Part shown: positions 8,419 through 17,992 of the stretch, piece by piece
Position numbering within the stretch: the stretch's first letter is position 1
Layout of the letters: every line of letters starts with the position of its first letter
From: Sporosarcina sp.
Lineage (GTDB): Bacteria > Bacillota > Bacilli > Bacillales_A > Planococcaceae
Assembly (NCBI GenBank): GCA_029263895.1
Contig: JARIDO010000017.1
Span: forward strand, 1 to 45,991
Direction of reading: 5' to 3'
Length of the DNA: 45,991 nucleotides
Program-made: the position numbers and the translations under genes
Notes under the pieces: generated by a model
The model's input: only the letters and a program-made list of their open reading frames with translations
What the model was told of the DNA's origin: nothing
Databases searched by the model: none

Positions 8419-9438
8419 TTAATCTTTCATTTTCGGATCAAGTGCGTCACGTAATCCATCACCAATTAAATTAAATGCAATCATTAAAATGCTCAATAAC
8501 ACTGCTGGGAAAAACAACATATGTGGTTGGTACTCAATGAATTTATAGCCATCATTAATAAGTGTACCCAACGAAGCTGCTGGTGCTTGAAGTCCTAATC
8601 CAATAAAACTTAAAAATGCTTCAAAGAAAATAGCGGTCGGAATCGTAAACATCATATTAATGATAATGATTGCCATAATATTAGGTAACAAATGTTTCTT
8701 AATAATTCGATTATCACTTGCACCTAATGTTCTCGCCGCTAAAACAAATTCTTGATTTTTATATTGCAGCACTTGTCCGCGAACGATCCTCGACATCCCA
8801 ATCCAACCGGTTATGGAGATGGCAATGATAATGGCTAATATTCCTGTATCCATAATTAAAATCATAAGGATAACAATTACTATTGTTGGTATACCAATTA
8901 ACACTTCAACAATACGTTGCATAATGTCATCGGTTCGGCCACCGTAATAGCCAGAGATTCCACCATAGATGACGCCTACGAACATATCAATTACCGCTGC
9001 CACAAATGCAATTAATAGTGAAATTTGCGTTCCTTTCCACATTCTTGAAAAAAGGTCACGACCTAAACTATCAGTACCAAACCAATAATATTCTTCTATA
9101 TTCTTCACTTCATATATATTCATTCTTTGTGTACCTAATTTTCCTTCACCATCAAAGATTCCTAATTTTTCTAAACCAGGTATTTTAGGAGGTAAATTCG
9201 CATGCGGAACCCTTACATTATAAGGGTCATGCTTGACCATAAAAGGTCCTACAAATGCCATTACAACAATAAATATCAATACAAACGCACTAAAAATTGC
9301 CGCTTTATTTTTCCGCATTCTTAGCCATGCATCTTGCCAAAAACTTAAACTCGGTTTCGATATGCGTTCAGCATGTGAACTATCTAATTCGATTTGCTCA
9401 AAAGCATCTTGTGGTAACTTTTCGATATTTTTAGTCAT
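8419..9438 (-). CDS. oppC: Oligopeptide ABC transporter permease OppC
   Basis: Inner-membrane permease of the peptide importer. After a soluble N-terminal stretch of about 37 residues there is a first membrane segment, a long external loop (WFGTDSLGRDLFSRMW is the typical OppC/DppC motif), then five more segments. The EAA loop that contacts the ATPases is EFVLAARTLGASDNRII. 339 residues. The ATG overlaps the oppB stop by four bases (ATGA) behind GGAGGTGG, so it is translationally coupled to oppB. Confidence 0.93.
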   Translation of the reverse strand: MTKNIEKLPQDAFEQIELDSSHAERISKPSLSFWQDAWLRMRKNKAAIFSAFVLIFIVVMAFVGPFMVKHDPYNVRVPHANLPPKIPGLEKLGIFDGEGKLGTQRMNIYEVKNIEEYYWFGTDSLGRDLFSRMWKGTQISLLIAFVAAVIDMFVGVIYGGISGYYGGRTDDIMQRIVEVLIGIPTIVIVILMILIMDTGILAIIIAISITGWIGMSRIVRGQVLQYKNQEFVLAARTLGASDNRIIKKHLLPNIMAIIIINMMFTIPTAIFFEAFLSFIGLGLQAPAASLGTLINDGYKFIEYQPHMLFFPAVLLSILMIAFNLIGDGLRDALDPKMKD

Positions 9439-10367
9439 GACTTACCACCTCCAGCTAACCGTATGCGTGGATCAATAATTCCATAAAGAATATCTACTAG
9501 TAAAATGATTCCTACTAATAGGATTGAGAAGAACATCGTCGTTCCCATAATGACAGCATAGTCATTTACAGGTATTGCCTTAACGAACTGCTCTCCAATA
9601 CCCGGAATCGCAAATATCTGTTCAACTACTAATGAGCCAGTCAAAAGCCCTGCAGAAACCGGCCCAAGTACTGTTACTAAAGGAATTAATGCATTTCGGA
9701 ATGCATGCTTAAATGCAATCTCAAACCAATTTGCACCCTTCGCTTTTGCAAGCATAATATAATCCGAGCTCAAAACCTCAATCATCTCAGTACGAATAAA
9801 TCGAGCCGCCATCGCAATCGGCCCCATCGCCAACGCGATAGAAGGTAATACGCTGGATTTCCAATTAACCCATAATCCAACGTCAAACCATTTTAAGTGC
9901 ACCGCAAAAACATATTGCAGTAATATAGCAAAAACGAAGGAAGGTATTGATACACCTAAAATAGCAATGATTGTACTACCATAATCCCAATACGTATTTT
10001 GTTTCAATGCGGAAATCATTCCAAGAATAATCCCTATAATCGTCCCGAATATAAGTGCTTGAGCACCTAGTATCATTGAGTATTTCAACTTTTTTAAAAT
10101 TAGTTGCGTAACATCCTTATTTTTATATTGGAAAGACATTCCGAAATCCGCTTTTGCAAGATTTCCCATGTAGCGCACATATTGAACTGGTATTGGATCA
10201 TTCAAACCGTATTTCTCATAAACTACTTCTCTTTCTTCAACAGAAAGTTTTGCTGCAGAAGCTAAAGGAGAACCTGGAAGCAATTTCATGAGGAAAAACG
10301 TGAATGACGCAATGAGAAATAGTGATAGGAACATATATAGGACACGCTTTAAAATATATTTTGTCAT
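9435..10367 (-). CDS. oppB: Oligopeptide ABC transporter permease OppB
   Basis: Partner permease of OppC. The N-terminal segment MTKYILKRVLYMFLSLFL and the block GLNDPIPVQY are typical of OppB/DppB; the EAA loop is DYIMLAKAKGANWFEI. 310 residues with about six membrane segments. The ATG is preceded by AGGGGGTG. A terminator-like hairpin (10470-10513) and a second inverted repeat (10384-10419) separate it from oppA, so the permease and ATPase genes are probably expressed below oppA. Confidence 0.93.
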   Translation of the reverse strand: MTKYILKRVLYMFLSLFLIASFTFFLMKLLPGSPLASAAKLSVEEREVVYEKYGLNDPIPVQYVRYMGNLAKADFGMSFQYKNKDVTQLILKKLKYSMILGAQALIFGTIIGIILGMISALKQNTYWDYGSTIIAILGVSIPSFVFAILLQYVFAVHLKWFDVGLWVNWKSSVLPSIALAMGPIAMAARFIRTEMIEVLSSDYIMLAKAKGANWFEIAFKHAFRNALIPLVTVLGPVSAGLLTGSLVVEQIFAIPGIGEQFVKAIPVNDYAVIMGTTMFFSILLVGIILLVDILYGIIDPRIRLAGGGKS

Positions 10368-10383
10368 CGTTGCACCCCCTGTA

Positions 10384-10419
10384 AGTCAAATACTTATAAA
10401 GGAACTATGTATTTTGACT
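10384..10419 (-). repeat. Hairpin just upstream of the oppB ribosome site
   Basis: AGTCAAATAC (10384-10393) and GTATTTTGACT (10409-10419) form an inverted repeat with a one-base bulge around a 15-base loop, ending about 17 bases before the oppB ATG. It has no T-tract and could cap a processed oppB mRNA or be a protein site. Confidence 0.45.
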
Positions 10420-10469
10420 TTATTATTTATTATGAATCTCGCTAATTTTTAGTCATTTCCCATTCAGTG

Positions 10470-10513
10470 AAAAAGAGAGCACATGGTCGAAAAACTACCA
10501 TATACTCTCTTTT
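10470..10513 (-). terminator. Partial terminator between oppA and oppB
   Basis: On the minus strand AAAAGAGAG-TA-TATGGT pairs with ACCATG-TG-CTCTCTTTTT, giving a two-part stem and a T-run just after the oppA stop. Because the rest of the opp operon follows, it most likely works as an attenuator that leaves oppA mRNA in excess. Confidence 0.75.
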
Positions 10514-10541
10514 CCTATGGGATTGTCAAACTCTACAACTA

Positions 10542-12230
10542 TTACTTAGAGCTATCGATGTAAGTCCACTTATAACTGTAATCTCCACCAAATGGGTGTG
10601 TAACAAGTCCTTTAACTTTACTGTTCATAAGGACCATTCTACCTCGCTGATAAGTTGGAACTACAGCAGCGTCATCTTCAAGTAGAATTTTTTCTGCTTT
10701 AGCAAAAGCATCAAAACGAGCTGTTGGATCGTCAGCAAGTGTCGTTTTTGTATCTTCAACAAGCTTGTCATATTCTTTGTTTGAATAGCTCATATTATTT
10801 TGTGGGCTGTCCGTTACAAACAATTCAATGAACGAGATTGGATCCTGGAAGTCCGGTCCCCATCCAGCTGATTGAATATCGTAATCACCAGCATCGTCAA
10901 GATCTAAACGTACTGAGAAAGGAACTTCTTTAAGGTTGATTGTAAGTCCTTCTAGGTTTCTTTCAAGTTCAGACTTGAACCATTCTTGTTGCTTCTTAGC
11001 ATTTTCAGTATCTCCGCCAAGCATTTCAAGTTCAAGTTTGTCAGTACCTAGCGCCTCTAAACCCTTTTTCCAATGTTCTTTTGCTTCTTCAGCATTGTAA
11101 ACTGCGTAATCTTTACTGTAATCACGGAAGTCTTTACCGTCAGGATCGAAAGTGAAGTCTTTAGCTACTAAGAAGTTAGCAGCAATAGAACCGTTAGCTA
11201 GAACAGACTCTGCAAGTTCATCTTTGTTAAACGCACGTGCAATCGCCTTACGAATATCAGCATTTGCAAGCGGTGTTGCTTTACCTTTACGTTCTTGATT
11301 CAACTTGAAGTAAAATACAGCTGTTTCTGTTTCTTTAACAACATTAGGGTCTTTCGCATACTGCATTGCATACTCTGCTGATAACGTTATGCGGTCAACC
11401 TTATTTTGTTCATAAAGTTTTACTCCAGTTCCAGTTTCCTTAACAACATCCACTACGATTTCGTCAAGTTTAACTGTGTCTGCATCCCAATACTTTTCGT
11501 TCTTCATGTATTTCCAAGAACCAGTACCGTCCCAATCAGAGAGTGAAAATGGTCCGTTATAAATCATTGCATCTGAAGTTGATGCATATTTTTCACCTTG
11601 TGATTCAACAAATTCTTGATTCAAAGGTAGGAATGTACCGAATGACATAAGTGACAAGAAGTACGGAACTTCACGTACAAGCTCGATAACAAGCGTTTTG
11701 TCATCTTCAGCTTTAATTCCGAGGTCAGCTAATTCTGCTTTACCTTCACCAATTTCAGTAGCATTTTTCACCATTCCTGCCATAAAGGTAGGACCATATG
11801 GTGAAGCAGTGTCAGGATTTAATGCACGTTGCCATGCATATACAAAGTCGTTAGCTGTAACGGGTGTACCGTTAGACCATTGAGCATCACGAATTTTAAA
11901 AGTATAAGTCAAACCGTCTTCACTGATTTCAGGTTCGCCATCAGCCATTGCAGGTACTGGAAGACTATCCTTGTCTAAACGATAAAGACCTTCCATAACA
12001 TTGTTCAATACGTTAAAACCAACAGCATCATCTGCAATAGAAGAGTCTACTGAAGGTATTTCAGCAGATTCGACCAAGTGTAGCACTTGCTCATCTTTCA
12101 CTGCATCTTTCCCTTTTTCCCCTTCTTTACCTGGGTTAGCGTTTTCTTTTTTATCGCTACCACAAGCTGCAAGGAACACGCTAAGAACTAGCATAATACT
12201 CACAAGCCACATAATCTTCTGACTTTTCAA
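10542..12230 (-). CDS. oppA: Oligopeptide-binding lipoprotein OppA
   Basis: Extracellular lipid-anchored peptide receptor that delivers peptides to OppBCDF. Lipoprotein signal with lipobox LAAC (Cys23). SBP family 5 signature region with DAQWSNGTPVTANDFVYAW. 562 residues, usual length. The start is TTG at 12230, eight bases after GGGGAGG. First gene of the operon. A TATAAT lies at 12275-12280 and two CodY-like boxes flank the promoter, which suggests repression in amino-acid-rich conditions. Confidence 0.95.
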   Translation of the reverse strand: MKSQKIMWLVSIMLVLSVFLAACGSDKKENANPGKEGEKGKDAVKDEQVLHLVESAEIPSVDSSIADDAVGFNVLNNVMEGLYRLDKDSLPVPAMADGEPEISEDGLTYTFKIRDAQWSNGTPVTANDFVYAWQRALNPDTASPYGPTFMAGMVKNATEIGEGKAELADLGIKAEDDKTLVIELVREVPYFLSLMSFGTFLPLNQEFVESQGEKYASTSDAMIYNGPFSLSDWDGTGSWKYMKNEKYWDADTVKLDEIVVDVVKETGTGVKLYEQNKVDRITLSAEYAMQYAKDPNVVKETETAVFYFKLNQERKGKATPLANADIRKAIARAFNKDELAESVLANGSIAANFLVAKDFTFDPDGKDFRDYSKDYAVYNAEEAKEHWKKGLEALGTDKLELEMLGGDTENAKKQQEWFKSELERNLEGLTINLKEVPFSVRLDLDDAGDYDIQSAGWGPDFQDPISFIELFVTDSPQNNMSYSNKEYDKLVEDTKTTLADDPTARFDAFAKAEKILLEDDAAVVPTYQRGRMVLMNSKVKGLVTHPFGGDYSYKWTYIDSSK

Positions 12231-12247
12231 ATCAAATACCTCCCCTA

Positions 12248-12303
12248 AATTATCTGAAAACTACTTACAAACTTATTATACAACACCCATTTAACTTGTA
12301 CAG
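12248..12303 (-). promoter_or_regulatory. oppA promoter with CodY-like box in the leader
   Basis: Minus -10 TATAAT (12280-12275) with a weak -35 (CTGTAC, 12303-12298, 17-nt spacer). The sequence AATTATCTGAAAACT (12248-12262) matches the CodY consensus AATTTTCWGAAAATT at 13 of 15 positions and would lie just inside the transcript, a place where CodY blocks initiation or elongation. Confidence 0.6.
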
Positions 12304-12339
12304 ACTTTTTTCAATATTTCGTTTGTAATATGACAATCT

Positions 12340-12354
12340 CTTTTTCAGAAAACC
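12340..12354. promoter_or_regulatory. Second, weaker CodY-like box
   Basis: CTTTTTCAGAAAACC matches the CodY consensus at 11 of 15 positions. It lies upstream of the oppA promoter and between the divergent oppA and DUF3899 promoters, so it could affect either. Confidence 0.4.
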
Positions 12355-12417
12355 TATTACATCAATACTTTAACACTATAATTAAAATTAAATATTTTCA
12401 CTTTATTCTATTAAAAT

Positions 12418-12445
12418 TTGAACTTGGCTCTGTTATTATTATGTT
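12418..12445 (+). promoter_or_regulatory. Probable promoter of the DUF3899 gene
   Basis: TTGAAC (12418-12423), 16-nt spacer, TATGTT (12440-12445). The start would fall near 12452, which argues for translation from the TTG at 12470 rather than the ATG at 12452. Confidence 0.4.
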
Positions 12446-12469
12446 AAAGCAATGAAAGGACTGGGATTA

Positions 12470-12808
12470 TTGAGGAAAATTTTACAATTTCTACTTATTT
12501 ATCAACTACTTATCTTTACATTTATTTTCATTTTTTATAGAGAAGCTACTTTATTAAGTTATATTAATGCCTCTTTTATAATTGGAGGGGTTGCTGTATT
12601 CATCGGATTAGTATCATTTGTTTTTTCAACAGGTTTTTTTGATTTCTTCACTGTCTCCATGCGAAAGGTCTTCACATCTAAGCGACGAATGGAAGATGTA
12701 ATGTCTATGAGAAAGCCATCCGAAATATTTTCAGCACCTGTTGGACCTTTATTAATAAGTGGGTGCATCACATTATTAACAACAGGTATTGCATTGCTAT
12801 TTTATTAA
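12470..12808 (+). CDS. DUF3899 membrane protein
   Basis: Small integral membrane protein of unknown function. Three hydrophobic segments (about residues 3-23, 32-52 and 93-112) surround a basic internal loop (SMRKVFTSKRRMEDV). The ending SAPVGPLLISG is like DUF3899 proteins of Bacillales. The proposed start is TTG at 12470, nine bases after AAAGGA; an upstream in-frame ATG at 12452 has no ribosome site and coincides with the predicted transcript start. It is divergent from oppA and upstream of the trpS T-box. I know no function for the family. Confidence 0.6.
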   Translation: MRKILQFLLIYQLLIFTFIFIFYREATLLSYINASFIIGGVAVFIGLVSFVFSTGFFDFFTVSMRKVFTSKRRMEDVMSMRKPSEIFSAPVGPLLISGCITLLTTGIALLFY

Positions 12809-12818
12809 ATAGTAACGA

Positions 12819-12847
12819 TTGCATCTTCTCGCATATAGCTGTATACT
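12819..12847 (+). promoter_or_regulatory. Promoter of T-box/trpS
   Basis: TTGCAT (12819-12824), 17-nt spacer, TATACT (12842-12847), predicted start near 12854. It lies ten bases past the DUF3899 stop, so trpS has its own promoter. Confidence 0.7.
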
Positions 12848-12853
12848 ACTATA

Positions 12854-13100
12854 AACATTTAAACAAATCGCAATGAAGGAAATAGTAATTCAGCAAACTG
12901 TTTTCAGAGAGTCTGTGCGTGGTGTGAACAGACAAACAGGGTTGAATGAATGGGTTCCTGAGCTTGATAAGTGAAATGAAGTAACTTATCACGTCCCCCG
13001 CGTTAAGGGTTTACAGAGTGGCCTTCGGGCAATTCGGGTGGTACCACGGTTGATACAACATCAGTCGTCCCTTTTTTTAGGGGCGATTGGTGTTTTTTTT
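12854..13100 (+). promoter_or_regulatory. T-box leader (tRNA-Trp specific) with terminator
   Basis: Transcription-attenuation leader that senses uncharged tRNA-Trp. The conserved T-box core GGGTGGTACCACGG is at 13036-13049. A candidate specifier codon TGG (12951-12953, in GAATGGGTTCC) agrees with tryptophan and with the downstream gene. The intrinsic terminator has stem arms 13059-13072 and 13079-13092 followed by eight T (13093-13100). Uncharged tRNA pairing with the T-box would favour the antiterminator and raise trpS expression. Confidence 0.92.
13059..13100 (+). terminator. T-box attenuator terminator
   Basis: A 14-bp stem with several G-U pairs, a six-T loop and a T8 tail; mutually exclusive with the antiterminator that uses the T-box core. 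Confidence 0.85.
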
Positions 13101-13110
13101 ATGATTATGA

Positions 13111-14287
<1,177 letters not shown>

Positions 14288-14330
14288 AGAACATCGCCCT
14301 TTACCTTTTAGTAAAGCATATGATAGCTCG

Positions 14331-14359
14331 GCCCTCTTTAAGACAAAGAGGGCTTTTTT
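14331..14359 (+). terminator. Terminator (trpS side)
   Basis: GCCCTCTTT / AAAGAGGGC with a five-base loop and six T on the plus strand. It stops rightward transcription before the repeat array. Confidence 0.85.
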
Positions 14360-14396
14360 GTAATGTGGATTCAATTTATTGGCGAACGGAAAGGGT

Positions 14397-15186
14397 TTAT
14401 GGACGATTCACTCCTGCTTGCGGGCGATTCAATCCGGCTTTCGGGCGTTATCTTCTGTTTGCGGGCGATTCACTCTAGCTTTCGGGCGTTATATTCTGTT
14501 TGCGGGCGATTCAATCCTGCTTTCGGGCGCAATATTCTTTTTGCGGGCGATTCGCTCCTGCTTTCGGGCGATATATTCTCTTTGCAGGCGATTCACTCCT
14601 GCTTTCGGGCGTTATATTCTGTTTGCGGGCGATTCGCTCTAGCATTCGGGCGTTATATTCGTTTGCGGGCGATTCATTCCTACTTTCGGGCGCAATATTC
14701 TGTTTGCGGGCGATTCACTCCGGCTTTCGGGCGTTATATTCCGTTTACGGGCGATTCACTCCTGCTTTCGGGCGATATATTCGTTTTACGGGCGAACCAC
14801 TCCTGCTTTCAGGCGATATATTCTCTTTGCGGGCGATTCGCTCCTGCTTTCGGGCGATATATTCTCTTTGCGGGCGATTCAATCCTGCTTGCGGGCGATA
14901 TATTCTCTTTGCAGGCGATTCACTCCAGCTTTCGGGCGCAACATTCTGTTTACGGGCGAACCACTCCGGCTTTCGGGCGTTATATTCTGTTTGCGGGCGA
15001 ACCACTCCTACTTTCGGGCGATACATTCTGTTTGCGGGCGATTCACTCCTGCTTTCGGGCGTTATATTCTGTTTGCGGGCGATTCACTCCGGCTTTCGGG
15101 CGCAATATTCTGTTTACGGGCGAACCACTCCAGCTTTCGGGCGATATATTCTCTTTACGGGCGATTCACTCATTTTACGGGCACAA
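14397..15186 (+). repeat. 41-bp tandem array made of phased 20/21-bp half-units
   Basis: About 18 copies of a 41-bp unit; starts of successive GCGGGCGATTC cores run 14461, 14502, 14543 and so on to 15157, with one 40-bp step. Each unit holds two related half-units, one like GCGGGCGATTCACTCCTGC and one like TTCGGGCGTTATATTCTG, so a CGGGCG core returns every 20-21 bp, about 39 times. The unit has no stop in several frames, which creates long but spurious open frames. The array is GC-richer than its surroundings and lies between the trpS terminator and the fabF terminator, tail to tail. No unique spacers, so not CRISPR. Function unknown. Confidence 0.95.
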
Positions 15187-15222
15187 AATCACACACGCAC
15201 CAGCTAAAATTTCTCCACAAAA

Positions 15223-15258
15223 AAAAGACTATTGGTTATCAACTAACCAATAATCTTT
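15223..15258 (-). terminator. Terminator of fabH-fabF
   Basis: TATTGGTTA (15230-15238) pairs with TAACCAATA (15244-15252), extended by AAAAGA/TCTTTT, with a T-rich run following on the minus strand. Confidence 0.85.
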
Positions 15259-15264
15259 TAATGA

Positions 15265-16500
15265 TTATACTCTTTTAAAGACAAGTGATGCGTTATGACC
15301 ACCAAAACCGAGCGAGTTGCTCATCGCGAACTCTATATCCGCTTTGCGCGCACCTTCTGTAATGTAGTCTAGGTCACATTCTGGATCTTTTGTTTCAAAA
15401 TTTGTAGTAGGAGGCATAATTCCCTCTTTTAGTGCTTTAACAGTGAAAATTGCTTCTAAACCGCCGGCCGCACCTAATAAGTGACCTGTCATCGATTTAG
15501 TTGAGCTCATTGCTAATTTATATGCGTGGTCACCGAATACAGTTTTCGCTGCCATCGTTTCAAATAGGTCATTATAAGCTGTACTTGTGCCGTGCGCATT
15601 AATATAGTCAATTTTATCTGGTGTTATTCCTGCTTTTTCAATGGCTTGTTTCATTGCGCGAGCGGCACCTTCTCCGCCTGGTGCTGGTGCAGTAATATGG
15701 TGTGCATCTCCAGTTGAGCCGTAACCTACAATTTCCGCGTAGATGTTAGCACCTCGTGCGACTGCATGATCATATTCTTCAAGTATTACAATTCCTGCTC
15801 CTTCACCGATAACAAAGCCATCTCGATTTGCATCAAATGGCCGTGATGCAGTTGTTGGATCTGGATTAAGTGACAACGCTGTATTTGCACAGAAACCAGC
15901 TACTGACATCGTTGTAATCGGCGCTTCTGCTCCACCTGTGATCATCACATCAGCATCTCCACGACGGATGACTTCAAATGCGTCACCAATTGAGTTTGTC
16001 CCAGATGCACATGCTGTTACTGTACAAGAGTTGATTCCTTTTGCACCTAAGTGGATGGATACTTGTCCAGAAGCCATATCTGGGATCATCATCGGGACAA
16101 AGAACGGGCTGACACGGCGATAGCCTTTTTCCAAAAACGTTTTAAACTGTTGTTCATGTGTTTCCATTCCACCAATCCCTGAACCAATCCAGACGCCCGT
16201 GCGCTCTGCCAGTTCTCCTTCCAATTCTAAATCTGCATCTTTCATTGCCATTACAGAAGCTGCTAATGCATAGTGCGTAAAGCGGTCCATCTTACGTGCG
16301 TCTTTTCGAGAGATATACGTTTCTATATCAAAGTCTTTTACTTCTGCTGCTACTTTAACTGGGAACTGTTCGCTATCCAGCCTTGTTAACATTCCGATGC
16401 CTGATTTTCCGTTTAAAACTGCTTGCCAAGATTCTTCCGCTGTATTTCCTACAGGAGAAACAGCGCCTACACCAGTTACAACGACACGACGATTTTTCAT
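15265..16500 (-). CDS. fabF: 3-oxoacyl-ACP synthase II
   Basis: Elongating condensing enzyme of type II fatty acid synthesis: condenses acyl-ACP with malonyl-ACP in the cytosol. Catalytic triad visible as Cys164 (TACASGTNS), His303 ([11 protein letters not shown]) and His340 ([13 protein letters not shown]). 411 residues, the usual length. The ATG at 16500 follows GGAGAAGGGAAG; an in-frame ATG at 16536 gives a non-homologous extension. It is 100 bases downstream of fabH in the same orientation with no intervening terminator, so it probably shares the FapR-controlled transcript. Confidence 0.97.
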   Translation of the reverse strand: MKNRRVVVTGVGAVSPVGNTAEESWQAVLNGKSGIGMLTRLDSEQFPVKVAAEVKDFDIETYISRKDARKMDRFTHYALAASVMAMKDADLELEGELAERTGVWIGSGIGGMETHEQQFKTFLEKGYRRVSPFFVPMMIPDMASGQVSIHLGAKGINSCTVTACASGTNSIGDAFEVIRRGDADVMITGGAEAPITTMSVAGFCANTALSLNPDPTTASRPFDANRDGFVIGEGAGIVILEEYDHAVARGANIYAEIVGYGSTGDAHHITAPAPGGEGAARAMKQAIEKAGITPDKIDYINAHGTSTAYNDLFETMAAKTVFGDHAYKLAMSSTKSMTGHLLGAAGGLEAIFTVKALKEGIMPPTTNFETKDPECDLDYITEGARKADIEFAMSNSLGFGGHNASLVFKRV

Positions 16501-16600
16501 TTTTTTAATCTTCCCTTCTCCATTTGATAAAATCACAACTTTATTTGTATTACTCTAAATTACACAGTAATCTGCTTAACACTTATAGATATCTATCTTA

Positions 16601-17533
16601 TTATTTTCCCCATTTAATGCATAATGCGCCCCAAGTCAAACCTCCACCGAAGCCAACAAGCACTAATACATCATCATCTTTGACTCGTCCAGCCTCTATA
16701 TCATCCACTAGTGAAATTGGAATCGATGCTGCTGATGTATTGCCATATTTATGAATAGTTTTTGACATTTTTTCAATCGGTAGCCCTAAACGTTCTCTTG
16801 CAGAATTCATAATTCGGATATTTGCTTGATGCGGAATTAGGAAATCAACATCTTTTTTCTCAAGGCCCGCTTTTTCAATCACACTCTCAGCAGATTCACC
16901 CATTTGACGAACCGCAAACTTGAATACTTCTCTGCCATTCATCACAATCTTTTCATCTTGATATAGATGCTTACCACCTGTTCCATCAGCACCTAGTTCG
17001 AATGATAAAATCCCTCTACCTTCACTCACTTTACTTACGATTGCAGCTCCCGCACCATCGCCAAAGAGTACAGCCGTATTTCGATCTTCCCAATTTGTAA
17101 TCTTTGATAACTTTTCAACACCGACGACAAGGACATTGCGATACGTATCCGATTCTACAAATTGTTTAGCTGTCACAACACCATACATGAATCCTGCACA
17201 TGCAGCAGAAATATCCATAGCCGCTGCATTCGTTGCACCTATTTTTCTTTGAAGCATTGTCGCAACCGAAGGAAATGGCTGATCTGGCGTTACAGTTGCT
17301 ACTAATATTAAGCCAATATCTTCAGGTTGAATATTTGCATCTTTAATGGCTTCAAGCGCAGCATAATATGCCATATGAGATGTATCAATTGTATCGTCTG
17401 CAATATGTCTTTCCTCTATACCAGTCATCGTCCGAATCCACTCATCGGAAGTATCCATTCGTTTTTCTAAATCTGCATTTGTTAAAATCGCCGGTGGCAC
17501 GTATTTTCCAATGCCAATTAAACCTGCGTTCAT
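16601..17533 (-). CDS. fabH: 3-oxoacyl-ACP synthase III
   Basis: Initiates fatty acid synthesis by joining an acyl-CoA primer with malonyl-ACP; in Bacillales the primer is usually branched. Catalytic Cys112 ([11 protein letters not shown]), His235 (IPHQANIRI) and Asn265 (YGNTSAAS). 310 residues. The ATG at 17533 lies four bases after GGAGGAAG; the frame upstream to 17629 covers the promoter and is not coding. Transcription starts within a FapR-type operator. A single fabH-fabF pair is seen here, as in the fabHA-fabF locus of Bacillus subtilis. Confidence 0.97.
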   Translation of the reverse strand: MNAGLIGIGKYVPPAILTNADLEKRMDTSDEWIRTMTGIEERHIADDTIDTSHMAYYAALEAIKDANIQPEDIGLILVATVTPDQPFPSVATMLQRKIGATNAAAMDISAACAGFMYGVVTAKQFVESDTYRNVLVVGVEKLSKITNWEDRNTAVLFGDGAGAAIVSKVSEGRGILSFELGADGTGGKHLYQDEKIVMNGREVFKFAVRQMGESAESVIEKAGLEKKDVDFLIPHQANIRIMNSARERLGLPIEKMSKTIHKYGNTSAASIPISLVDDIEAGRVKDDDVLVLVGFGGGLTWGALCIKWGK

Positions 17534-17561
17534 TTGACTTCCTCCATTCTTATTATCTATT

Positions 17562-17607
17562 ATTAGTACCTGGTAACAATCATAAAAGAAAAACACATTT
17601 TTATCAA
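17562..17607 (-). promoter_or_regulatory. fabH promoter with FapR-type operator
   Basis: Minus-strand TTGATA (17607-17602), 17-nt spacer, TATGAT (17584-17579). The imperfect palindrome ATTAGTACCTGGTAACAAT (17562-17580, plus) resembles the FapR box and covers the end of the -10 and the transcript start near 17572. FapR represses lipid genes and is released by malonyl-CoA. Confidence 0.8.
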
Positions 17608-17657
17608 CCTTATGACACTGGTTCGTCAAAAAAATCGACTACTATGACGTAATTTCG

Positions 17658-17686
17658 TTTCATGATCAGTGTTGCTGTGATATGAT
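17658..17686 (+). promoter_or_regulatory. Extended -10 promoter of the DUF2929 gene
   Basis: TTTCAT (17658-17663), 17-nt spacer, TGATATGAT with the -10 at 17681-17686. Divergent from the fabH promoter with about 50 bp between them. Confidence 0.55.
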
Positions 17687-17725
17687 AAACGATGAATAAT
17701 CAAAAAGTAATTAGAGGTGAATAAT

Positions 17726-17908
17726 TTGAGATATGTAATGACATTCTTCTGGTCAATCCTATTAGTTTCGATGTTAAATTATGTTGCTGGCTCAATCGCC
17801 AACGTTGAGTTCAATTTTGCAACTGGCGCAATCATTTCAGTAGTACTTTCAGTTCTTGTCATCCTTTTGGGTGAATCTCTCCCAGGCGAACCTACAACGG
17901 ATCATTAA
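17726..17908 (+). CDS. yjzB: DUF2929 small membrane protein (YjzB-like)
   Basis: 60 residues from TTG at 17726, six bases after GAGGTG; the protein then begins with the family-like MRYVMTFFWS. A GTG nine bases upstream is part of the ribosome site. Two membrane segments (about residues 5-25 and 34-52) and a short polar tail. Bacillus subtilis has a small yjzB gene beside fabHA, which supports the name. Function unknown. Confidence 0.7.
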   Translation: MRYVMTFFWSILLVSMLNYVAGSIANVEFNFATGAIISVVLSVLVILLGESLPGEPTTDH

Positions 17909-17917
17909 TTCGCTTTT

Positions 17918-17952
17918 AAAAAGCAACTCTCATTAGAGAGTTGCTTTTTTTA
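17918..17952 (+). terminator. Terminator of the DUF2929 gene
   Basis: AGCAACTCTC / GAGAGTTGCT with a four-base loop and T6 tail on the plus strand. Confidence 0.88.
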
Positions 17953-17986
17953 TAAAAAAAGCCGTATAAGCATACGCTCATACGGT
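17953..17986 (-). terminator. Terminator of clpB
   Basis: On the minus strand CCGTAT-g-AGC and GCT-t-ATACGG form the stem, followed by CTTTTTTT. It stands back to back with the preceding terminator. Confidence 0.8.
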
Positions 17987-17992
17987 CATTCA

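Noticed and set aside
14397..15186. CRISPR array
   Set aside because: Repeats are directly adjacent with no unique spacers, and no cas genes are near.
14397..15186. Chi-type sites for the AddAB enzyme encoded here
   Set aside because: The repeat core CGGGCG does not contain AGCGG, the Bacillus Chi sequence, and such dense clustering is not expected for Chi.
14363..15253. Repeat protein of 296 residues and other frames in the array
   Set aside because: Several frames on both strands are equally open because the unit lacks stops; no frame shows a ribosome site or preference.
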